Part shown: in pieces, positions 48,901 through 59,388 of the stretch | How the letters are laid out: every line of letters starts with the position of its first letter | Numbering within the stretch: the stretch's first letter is position 1 | From: Daedaleopsis sinensis | Lineage: Eukaryota > Basidiomycota > Agaricomycetes > Polyporales > Polyporaceae | Assembly: GCA_033807695.1 (NCBI GenBank) | Contig: CM066300.1 | Coordinates: 1,302,001-1,366,000 of the forward strand | Direction of reading: 5' to 3' | DNA: 64,000 bases | Position numbers and translations under genes: made by a program | Notes under the pieces: generated by a model | What the model saw: the letters and a program-made list of their open reading frames with translations, nothing else | Told to the model about the DNA's origin: nothing | Databases searched by the model: none

Positions 48901-49214
48901 TAATTGAATCTTACCTTGAAAGTTCTGGATTTGTGCCTACATGAGAGTGTGATACGTCAAAATTAACATAACAGAGTAAGATAGAGCTCAATTCTTAGCA
49001 GAATGATGTATACTGTGCACCATCTATATCTGCCAAGGATAAAGCAATCAAGCACTCAAACATCCTGAATGCTCTAATTAGGTTGATTAATATGCAAAAG
49101 TTTTCTTGTAGTCATTATCATAGTTATATAGATAGTCAGAGGTGATCAATCTAGTCATAACAACATACAATCATACTAGCAAGCCTTTTTGCTTTTAGTC
49201 TTAGTAGTGGTGTT
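45995..49214. other. Region without a recognised gene
   Basis: Upstream of the MULE gene, short frames (46076-46612, 46758-47157) match nothing I know. From about 47160 the sequence becomes AT-rich with no frame above 110 codons. A 19-bp direct repeat (ACTGATGTCATTATGAGGG) is duplicated near 47195-47232. The right end of the MULE should lie in the first part of this interval but I could not identify it. Confidence 0.4.
47266..47450. repeat. 85-bp tandem repeat, about 2.2 copies
   Basis: Units start at 47266, 47351 and 47436 with GTTGTAAATGGT(C/T)(C/T)CC or a close variant, an exact 85-bp period with diverged units. Confidence 0.8.
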
Positions 49215-50555
49215 GGTTGAGCCATTTAAGTGATTACTATTAGGTATATAACAGACACCCACCAACTGTATCAGTAGATTGAGTCAATTCTGCTGATTAG
49301 ATTGATATATAGAATGTCATATACTTGATTCAACTAGGCTACCAATTTGCTGACAACCTGCTATTCTAGATGCCACATCAAAAGCTTTCTGACAGACAGC
49401 CACTGTGCCACACATCCCTTTATGGTGTTTACGAGAAAATATACCACCACAGCCATCTTCCCCACAGCAGACAATCCAATTTTAGGTTAAAATGACTATT
49501 AGTAGCAGATTTATGGTCAGTATAAACTTACCTGAATGTGAAAAGTTAGAGGAGGAGAAGACTGAATCATGTGGTTACCTTACAAAACTTACTAGGATTT
49601 CCAATAGTTCTTTGCAGGCTCCATTACACCACACCTGTGTAGTCATAGATGAATAGAGCTGATTTTCTTTCTAATCAGAATAACATATAATATGTACTAT
49701 TGTTACACTAGAAAGTATTATAGTGTTAGTACTTCATGATCACACTATACAGGTCATATCACTTTGGTGCTGAGCAGTATACTGAATCCAGTGAGACAAA
49801 ACTGACATTTCTGAATAGAACAGGATACAATATATGCTATATCTATGTAGGTAAGTGCTTACCCCACAATGTATACTGATATCTCCAATAGTATCCCTAT
49901 TGAAGCACTGTTGAATATATATTTAGATATAGAGAGCTGAATTTTCTGAGCAGAATGATATATAATATGTGCCATAGTCACACTACAGGAGAGATTATAT
50001 TATTAGCACTTTAATGATTAAGAAATGTGGTATCCATATGCTATATAGGTCATATGATATTGCCCTATGGCAGATATGGACACTACAGTAAGATAGAGGT
50101 GAATCTTCTGAACAGAATGGTATATAATATGTGCTATATCTATAGAGGCTAAGGCTGGGCAGGGAGGTGCGCCCAAAATGGCATTTAAGTGCCCATCATG
50201 TAAGATGACTACATAAGCTTCCGAGAACACCTGAACTATGACAATTTTGGTTGTCATCTTGGAGCATTGGAGTATTATGTAATGGGCACTTAGTGAATTA
50301 ATTAAGCCTTATATGCCTGGATGATGTTGATGCCACACAAACTATGTTAGACACCATTTTGGGTGCACCTCCCTGCCCAGCCTTGGCCTGCATAGATATA
50401 GCGTATATTATATACCATTCTGTTCAGAAAGTTCACCTCTATCTCACTGTAGGGTCCATATCTGCCATAGGGCAACTGTCTAACAGCAATAGCCAATTTC
50501 CTTGTACAATCACAGGATATATTCTACTTTATATGTTCTATATGGCTGCCATGAA
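49215..50555. repeat. AT-rich dispersed repeat, copy B
   Basis: Direct copy of 18693-21091 without the 1.18-kb insertion. It retains about 113 bp (50270-50383) missing in copy A, which completes an inverted repeat (50060-50475). Identity looks high across most of the length, suggesting relatively recent dispersal. No coding frame of note. Confidence 0.85.
50060..50475. repeat. Inverted repeat with 122-bp arms inside copy B
   Basis: Arms 50060-50181 and 50354-50475 pair with a constant coordinate sum of 100535 (TTGCCCTATGGCAGATATGG against its reverse complement). The inner part is AAGGCTGGGCAGGGAGGTG. In copy A the inner part of the right arm is deleted. It resembles a MITE or the palindromic core of a foldback family. 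Confidence 0.8.
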
Positions 50556-50719
50556 GCTATAAAGAATGGGACGAGGGTGTTTTTTTGCCATGTGCAAAGC
50601 ACATGGTGCCCACATGGTGCCATGTGGCTGCCATGTGGGTACTGCCGAGCCTGCAAGGCCCCTGTTTGCACACCGAGCTTGTGAGGCACCCTCAGGCAAG
50701 GGCTCTGACTGTCTCTCGC

Positions 50720-51518
50720 TAAGGCTGAACACGGATCGATCCGTAGGTTATCCGGACCCGGACCTACAGGTCAGAGGGTCCCTCGGGGTCCTACCTAGAC
50801 CCGGAAAGATCCGATCCGGCGCTTGATCCGGATCCGGTACCTACAGGTCGACCTGCACAGAGATCTGCAAAATGATGTACCGGAGGTGTTTCTTGAGACA
50901 AACCTCTCGTCATTTGTACATAGGTACCGATGTCCACAACGCACACAATGCACCCAGTTTCGTGAGATTCCATCCACAATTGAGCAAGATACAAGTGAGT
51001 CATTCCATGCTCCCCAAGCGGAGGCGGTTATACCACATGAGTCAGTAAATCACAGATCCTGAGAGCGATTAAGGGAACGAAGCTCTCGTTTTTGGACGGT
51101 TGGCTGCCGGCAGTAAACCAAGCACTTGAAAATATTTTGAGCATTTATTCGTGCATGAAAAGTAGCGCTAGATGCATATCTTTGATTGGTTTGTCCCATG
51201 CAAGGGTGCAGAACGGGGATACATCGTAACATTTGTAGAACATTGAATACTTAACCGATTCAAATGAAACTTTGTAGACCTATAGGACCTCTCGTAAGGT
51301 AACACTGTTCAGAATATCGAGAGATTCGCACTGGAGGTACACCCTCTGTGGGCTGCGGATCGCTGTCTACGGATCCGCAAAATTGCAAAGGTCCGACCTA
51401 GATCCGGAATGATCCGACCCAGCGCTTGATCTGGATCCGGAAGATCCGAACCTACGGGTCAAGCGCCGGGTCGGATCCGGATCTACCTGCGCATGACCTG
51501 ACCTATTGTTCAGCCTTA
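50720..51518. mobile_element. 799-bp non-autonomous hAT-like element
   Basis: The ends are TAAGGCTGAACA and its reverse complement (one mismatch at the inner base). The flanks TCTCTCGC (50712-50719) and TCTCTCAC (51519-51526) form an 8-bp target duplication with one mismatch. Subterminal regions are packed with GGATCCG/CGGATCC palindromes. A 17-bp host sequence, CACCGAGCTTGTGAGGC, lies on both sides (50671-50687 and 51524-51540). No transposase is present. The 8-bp duplication and the TAAGGCTG start suggest hAT. Confidence 0.75.
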
Positions 51519-52267
51519 TCTCTCACCGAGCTTGTGAGGCGAATCCTGGTGTAGGGCTCATCCAGAGTCTCAATATCACTATTTCTAGTATGGGTAGCAC
51601 AGTGTATATTCTCAATAATGAATAAAATGTAGTAGTCCTACTGGGGGGTAAGTATCATAAGTAATAACTCGCCAAGTCATGGTACACACCACAGACTATC
51701 CTTAGTGCCTCATGGGCACGGGCCCAGATTAAAATGCTCTCTGACCTTTAGGTTCATCTTTTCAGTATAGTATGCCGGGTCAAGTGCAGTTGAATTTTAT
51801 ATTCAGCCGGTAGGAAAGTCCATAGCTTGAACAAACAGTAAATTATGGGTTGGTAAGTATACCAAGTTCACGGGTGTCGACATGTCGCCACACTAACATC
51901 ATTGATATTTCGGATTTCACGCCAATGACCACCCCCTTCCCGGTCCTTTCCTTCCCCAAAGTCACTGTGATGTACTGCCATTCACAACATCACAAGCACA
52001 GCTAACTTCTCAAGGAGTGTGCTTGATCGTGGGCTGATGAGGCTGACTTGCATGATGTAGCCTGCTCTTGCTTGTCCATGACAGGAGCGTGTCGACTAGT
52101 CAGCTTCAGCCGGCCTTATATAAATGCTGTGCTTCAGCTGCTTATGCCCTCTACCTCTCTCATTGTTTCCTCATCCCCCCTTCACTGCGCTCCTCCTTGT
52201 CCTGTTTTACTCACTTTCACAAGTCATCTTGACCCCACGTCCTTCTTCTCTGCTACTCGTATCAGCA
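51519..52267. other. Gap between hAT-like element and LINE
   Basis: No recognised gene. It may contain the 5' untranslated region of the LINE; the part from about 52120 is pyrimidine-rich (TCCTCATCCCCCC). No promoter motif can be assigned. Confidence 0.35.
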
Positions 52268-54950
52268 ATGTCATCCCCTCCTGCTGCTCCCGGGCCCAAC
52301 AGACACTCGCAGGATCCACTGTCGTCATCTATATTCTCTTCGAAGTTCACGCTGACTCGCCTCTCGCCTCCACCGGACTCCCAGGAGGAGCAAGGGCTGG
52401 CGAAGGACAAGGGAAAACAGCCAGAACAGCCCTACAACTTGTCTAGCGGTGAGCTACTTTTGGATTGTCGCTGGCACTGTGCAGACAGTGTCTGACTAGC
52501 GCATGTTCCTGCCTCCACCCCTCCTGCCACCCCCTTGTCGCAGGAGATGGAGTCTACCCAACCTATGCAGGTGGATCCCATGGATAACCAGCCTGTCTCC
52601 CCATCCCTATCTCCCACAGCACCAGCGACACCTTTGCGGACATCCTTCTGTTCCCTCCAAGCCCAAACATCTGTGGCGATGTTGAAGGTGACGACTGCAC
52701 CTTCTAAGAGCAGCGGGTCTAAGCCAAATGCCAGGAAGAGGGTTCGGACTGAAGCCTCTCTGGAAGATCACCCCGAGCCCGCTCGCACCACATCGCTCAC
52801 TATCCCTCTGACTGCCAGGGGACCGCACCAGTGCCCATAGACACTGTGGTGGCACTCGTACACGCAACAATGAATCAGGCAGTCGACACCGCGCTTGAAC
52901 CCCATCTGCAACATGTCCTCACAACTCTCGAGGGCGCCCATCGTGAAGTTGTCGACAACGTGTCCGCCTGCTTCTGCTGTTCAAACTCTCGGATCGGAAC
53001 AGTTGAAAGCTCGGTCTCCTCCCTGGAAACCCGCTGGCTGGGATCTTAGCAACGATTTTCCCAGGTTGAACTTTGCATCAACGATTTTCTGGAGCAGGTG
53101 GGACGCCTTCGAAGCACTGTCTCTGGGCCACGCACCAACACTGCGCTCCTACCTCAACGTCAATTCCCACCATATACAGCAGGTGACGACCTCCCCTCTT
53201 CCACTTCAGGTGTCTGGGAGGGAACCACATGCGACACTACTGGGGTAGATTTCGCTCTCGCTCAGCACGGTCTGCCATTATTGTCAGGTCCTTTTGACAC
53301 TCACACTGGCAACCTCCGTTCGTCTCTACCTTTTGGGCCGACTGCAGGGTCCTCTACCACTCCTCACAGCTCTCGCTTCACTCCTGGTAAATCCTTGTTC
53401 TCAAGCACCCTACCGACCCCGGGCTACACATCTGGAGTTCAGTCATCTGAGCCTGTACCAGCATCTGCTCCTGTGCCCGCACATCTGCCTCTGCCTACAT
53501 TTCAAGCAACGGACACAATTGGACTTCCCCCCCACGTGCAGTCAACCACCTTCAACGGGACCAATGGGAGAGGCGGTCTGCAGCGAAACAATCAACCTGT
53601 CGTAGTCATCTTCGGTCCTATCGTGTGGTCCCCATTCAGGGTTCGCCAGAACTTCTTCAATGTCACCAATGCTGTGTTCGAACGTGACCCGCCACGGAGG
53701 CAGCATGTCAACAACACCATGGTTGATCTGCATACACCAGCGTACCTGCAAGTAGAGTTCCACCGGCAAGGGGACGCAGATTGGTTTGTGGTCAATTGGA
53801 CAGCTTGGACATCTCGGAGGAGGAGTGCTGACACTAGTGAGAAGCGAACTCGAGCCGATCCTTGTTCCTTCCACTGCCACTTCTGACATCCTTGCTATCT
53901 GGATCCAAAACATGTTTGTCATCAATGTCTACTTCCCCCCTGCAAGCTCTCCCTACCTCCTTACTCTCAATACCTTGTTGGAGCAGTCTCTTCTGGAACT
54001 GCTCGCCCTGCTGTTGGCACAGGAGGGTACCAGCACAGTGCTCATGAGTGACCTCAATGGCAGGACAGCATCCTTAGCTGCAACTGCCCATTCACTCACG
54101 TAGACCTCTCCTGATGACGCCGCTCCGAATGCTCGTGGCTGGTCTATTCTGTCCTGGGCGAAGGACAACGACCTGGACATTGTAAGCGGCACTACCGCAC
54201 AATCCCTATCTTCAGTCAACTGCTTCACCTCTCATCAGCCGGGGGGCAATGCTATTGTTGACTATGCCCTCATGTCGTCGGCCGCACTCAAAGCGGGATG
54301 CCTTGCTGGGGAGCCGCACGCTGTTTCCTTACACATAGCTAGTAGCTCGCTGCAGCCGCACTGCTCCTCGGTATCCAGCTGCAAGTTCCTATTGCACGTC
54401 CTCTACAGACCACAGTCCATCACGATGCTACATCAGGTTGCCGCTTACTCAAACCCACGCCCGTCCGACCACTGAACCAGCTCGATGCTGTGCTAGATGA
54501 TGTCTTGCGACTGCTGCGCCAGACTCTGGAACAGAAGCTACTGCGGCTATACAGGGCTGTGTACGTCGACGGACACTCTCTTCACACCTGGATTGATGGT
54601 TGCTCACCAACAAAACTGACTGCTGCTCCAGCGGTGGCTGGACTAGGTGTCTACTAGGACCACACCACACCGGTAACATTGGCAGCACTCTCCCCGGATC
54701 AAACAACTCTCGCAGAGCCATCGCCTCAGCCCTCCTCTTCATCCTATTGTCAACTGCATCAGACCGCTCACTGCACGTACACACTACCTCCTCTTGGCTT
54801 GTCCACTCTGTCTGTCACTGGGCTCCTACACTTGCGGCATATAACTGGGAAATAGCTCACGGCGATCTACTCCAGCTCACTATACAACAAATATCAAACC
54901 ATACGGCTCCGCTTGTGCTACACTTCGTGAGTGGCACAGATGCTATGGAC

Positions 54951-57900
54951 TAGGGCTACTCAGGAATACGCATATATTAGAATATATTTATATTATTACT
55001 TCGTAGTACGATTACATACAGTGATGGTCCGAAGAGTTGTGATACAAGTACAATGCAGTATAGATACATTATAGTAAAGTTGTGATACAATATGACCTCC
55101 GTAGTAATATGTATTCAAATACAGACTATGCGTGAGAGTCATCACAGTATACAGCACTAGGTGCCGCCGCGCCAGGCATTTTGACCATCATTGTGCCGTC
55201 ATCTTTGCTGGTGTCTTCACTCTCGAGGCTTCTCTTCTCACTGCGGCGCTCGATGGCAACCGAGGACGTGAAACAGGCTGTCAAGAAAGCGCTATCTGAG
55301 CTCGACGTACTCATCGGCCTGCTCCTCAACACTGTTCCTACTGGGCTACCTGATGGACATGTTGCCAAGTACTTCGGCGACTTCTCAGTTGACCCAGAAG
55401 AGGGACCATGGTTTTCAGTCGACCGCGCTTGGAATCGTGTCTTCCAGGTCTCGGAAACTGAGCAGCTTGCTCGGATCACTCGGGGCGAATACGGCGCGGT
55501 GATGATATTCAAGTTCTTCAAATTCTTCGTCAACGCTCCCGGAATTGAAGCCTACCAAGGGCTCAGTCTTGTGTTGGAACGGCTGAACAGGTTGAATAAG
55601 CTGGTTGCTCTCAAGTAAGTCCATAGTCTCTCTACCGTGACCCAAATACCAACAATCCCCGTCACATTTGAATAGAGTATGTCAGGCCCAGGGTACCACT
55701 GCCACTACAAGTCAGAACGCTGCCGCACCGCGGGCTGGAGGGGCGACTGTCCAGGCCGCTGCAGGTACGCACTCGTAAACTGTATCTACACGGTCTCGTT
55801 CACGCTCACTCATGTATCTGCTTAAGAGAAACATGCGGCCGTCACTGCTAACACTGGCAGTGATATCGAAATCGACGAGGACACTCCCCGCACTGTCTTG
55901 AAAGCTCAAATTGACGCCGCCCTTGGTATCCGGAATAAGCGCAACGGGGTATGTGTCGCGCAATCCTATTTAGCCGCATAATCTAGCCAGCTAATTACTT
56001 TCAATGACAGAAATCTTCGAAAACTGCTGTGGCAGGGGTGAGACGCGAATCTTTTGACCTCACCGCATAGTACGTTCAGTTACTCATGCTTGCCCTGTGC
56101 AGAAGTCCGCCAAGGGTTTGTCAACTTCACAGACAGCCAAAAACGAGCTGGTCTGGGGGATGCCCCACGCCAACAGGCCAAGAAGCGTCAGAAGGTAAAT
56201 TATTAGGTTATTTGACCTGCATCTATATGGCTAACATGCTCTGCTATAGCAAAGCGAGGACTCAGATGTTGAGATCATATCCTCGGGTCCCGACTCTGAG
56301 CCCGAGCTCATCATTCGAGCAGGCAGGCCTGCGGACAAGGGCAATTGGGCTTTCACGCACTGGACACCCAACCCTAGTACCCTCAAAGGGAAGCCGATCT
56401 GGCACTGGACGTGCAATCACTGCGGGTAGGTAATCTACTGGTTACTGCAAGAATGTTGTCTTATGATATTGTGGCGTAGTAAATACCGTAATACAGCGCA
56501 TACACCGGGGTGCAAGAACTACTCAAAAGAGAAGCTCCCACGCCCGACCTCAACCAACTTCACCTCCCATCTCAATAGCTGTGTCTGGCTCCCCAATGAC
56601 CAGTCGTTCGAACGTTGGTTGGCGCAGAAGAAGGCAGGTATTGTCATGGCACCGGAGCCTACCTCGGGAGTGGCTGCGCAGCGTGCGATCATGGCCACAT
56701 TCCAGGACCAAGCACGAGAAAATCCCGAGAAGATCACGACAAAGAAGGGGTTTAGGGAGGCCTTTGTAAAGGCTATCGTCGAGGATGATCTACCGCTCGG
56801 GTTCGGCGAGAAAGGTGGCATGCGGAAGTGCTTAGTGTACGTGCTACCTAAGGACTACACGGTCCCATCCGACTCAACTGTGCGTCGTGACCTTGATCTA
56901 CTGTACAAGAGTATGAACACGCGTCTTGTGAAACTGTTACAGGTATTCAGTCTACTCATATACATCTACGCATTACTGATTCTATGCTTTAACACATTTG
57001 GGAATAGGACAATGAGTCGAAGATCGCCATCTCGAACGACCTCTGGACCAGCAAGAGCAGTGTTCACGCTTTCGCTGGTGTAGTTATCTTTTGGATAGAT
57101 GCTGCCTGGATATTGCGAATCTTCCCACTCGATCTTCTCCCGCTGCACGGCAATCACTCGGGAAAAGCTGTCGCGAAGAAGATATTCAAAGCATTGCGGC
57201 GACGGAAGCTCCTTGAGTCCTTGCGTAAGTAGCATTGAAGTACTAGTACTTTACGGTAATTAACTCGGATGTATAGAGGCAAGTACAGCAGACAACGCGA
57301 GCAGCAATGGCACCATGAACCGTGCCTTATGCAAGTACATCAAGATCTCAGTGGGTCTCAGCCTTTCCGCAACCAACATTCAGATTGGATGTGCTGCACA
57401 TGTCACACATCTTGTTGTTCAGTGAGTAATTATATCTGATCAAATATGTACTCATGACTCACTACAATACTTCATTTGGCATCAGGGACATTCTCAATGG
57501 CTTAGGTCTGGCTCCCAATCCGGAGGAGTTGGATCTCTACACCGAAGCATGCAACTTTCACTCTCAATATCAACCAGAGGAAGACCCCGACTATGCGCGA
57601 GACATCACGATCGCGCAAAAAGAGCTCGCACAGCTGTCTGAAGTCAATGACCATGTGATCCCTGCCACCGACGAGGCTGCTGATGTTGGTTCAGACGACT
57701 CTGAGTCTGAGGATGAACATTCCGATGGTGAAGACCCAGAGGAGACTTTGACAGGCGAGCATGGCAAGCGTGCGAGTCGTAAATCTGACATATCATGTGT
57801 AGATAAGGTACACTTGCAACTTGCTTTGCTATGTCGAGCTCACTAGCAAATGCTAATACCCTACTATTACTAGCTTCATCGCGTTGTGGGCGACATTCTG

Positions 57901-59388
57901 CAATCGGAAGTTCGGTGTGCCCGTATGCGGCAGTACACTCACCAGCTTTGCAAGGGCAGCGCTAAAGCCCTCGTTCCGATCCGAGGTGTTCCTACACGCT
58001 GGAACACCACTCTCGCGGAGATTGAGCGAGGACTGCTACTACGTCCGGTACGCACTATACCCTCTTATCCCTTCGCTAATGTCATAAACTAAGCAGTGCA
58101 ACCATAGGCACTTAACCATTATATAGAGCAGCTTGATGCCGGTCAGACAGGCAAGAAGAAGACTGCTGCTCAGCGAAAGAAAAAGCAGCTCTACCTTACT
58201 CTTGAAGATTGGGAACTGTTGGAAGCTCTTGTACATGTGCTACAGGTGTGCTCGTGGCTCTCTACTACCATCCTTCGTGTCATCATTTGCTCACTGCACC
58301 ACCGTGCCATGGTCTAGCCATTCTGGGATGTCACCCTCCAGCTCTCGCACGAGGACATCCCCACGATACCGCTCGGCGCTCGTCATCCCTCTTTACAAGA
58401 GTATGGATACAACCTGTCGCAACGACAAGATACTCCGGCACGCACTTCAAAAAGGGGCAACAAAACTGGCCAAGCATGCACAGATCGTGCTTCGATCTAA
58501 ATATACTCTGCTCGGTGCTGGTACATTGCTTGTTCCGGATGAGCCGGTGCAATTGTTCTTTGAGACACTCACATTTGGCTGTCTATGAAACAGTTCTCCA
58601 TCCCTCAATTTGCATCAGCTACTTTTGGGCAGCATCACTCTGGCCTGAGGAGCTCAAAACTCGCATAGAAGAGCTGCTCAAGGCCACCTACAAAGAGTAT
58701 TTGAATGCCGGCGGCTCGACTGGTGCGGTATCCGAATCATCTGCCAACAGTAGCGCACAGAAGTCCACAGCTGTCAAATGCACGGCCTTGTCAGCCGCTA
58801 TCGAAGCAGCCCAATCTTCTTCACGCTCTGACACGCCTGAGGATGGTGACCCATTGTCCGAGATTGACGAGTATAACCGTGGCTTATATCGTCTCGATGA
58901 CGATGATAAGGTTCTTCAGTGGTGGAAGGTGAGCCTCTCATAGTACGTTCAGTATCCACAAATGTGACTGACTGCTGTGGTCCGATGGCTACTATCTGCT
59001 GGCTCTAGATGCACGCTGACGAATTCCCTATCTTGTCTCACATCACCCGAGATGTGCTTGCCATATCCGGTGTCAGTGTGGTGAATGAACGCTTGTTCTC
59101 ATCTACTAGGCACACGATGTCCGACTTGCGGTCTTCACTGACATCAGACACTGCTTCACAAGCTGTAATTTCCAAGGAATGGCTGAAGCGTGGCTTGGGC
59201 AAGGGTCTTCAATATCTCGACGAAGCCAACGTGCAGGTTGGGAATAAATACAAGTAGATATGCATACAATACAGATACGTTATGATACACTATGAATACA
59301 TTACAATCTGGTTTCGAAAGTATTATATTTAAATTGTAATGATATTATTCTCCCGAGAGCCGTATTATTGCGTACTTGAATAGCCCTA
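54951..59388 (+). mobile_element. hAT-1: complete 4,438-bp hAT transposon nested in the LINE
   Basis: Left end TAGGGCTACTCAGG and right end, read inward, TAGGGCTATTCAAG are imperfect TIRs. A perfect 8-bp duplication, CTATGGAC, flanks the element (54943-54950 and 59389-59396). Removing the element rejoins the LINE just behind its RNase H-like domain. The element carries one multi-exon transposase gene. The perfect duplication and largely open gene indicate a recent insertion. Confidence 0.93.
55253..59257 (+). CDS. hAT transposase with BED finger and dimerisation domain
   Basis: Likely start MATEDVKQAVKKALSEL at 55253 (an in-frame ATG at 55181 is possible). Exons separated by short introns give a BED-type zinc finger (PIWHWTCNHCG near 56410, then CKNYSKEKLPRP and HLNSC), FGEKGGMRKCLVYVLP, then the RNase H-like catalytic core with ISNDLWTSKSSVHAFAG (first Asp, about 57030) and TADNASSNGTMN (second Asp, about 57290). 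An acidic insert (SDDSESEDEHSDGED) follows, then GVPTRWNTTLAEIE and IPLYKSMDTT. The C-terminal hAT dimerisation domain is FPILSHITRDVLAISGVSVV followed by NERLFSSTRHTMSDLRSSL, stopping at 59257. Continuity between about 58320 and 58390 needs a one-base shift or an unrecognised intron. It excises and inserts DNA making 8-bp target duplications, as seen at its own ends. Confidence 0.85.
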
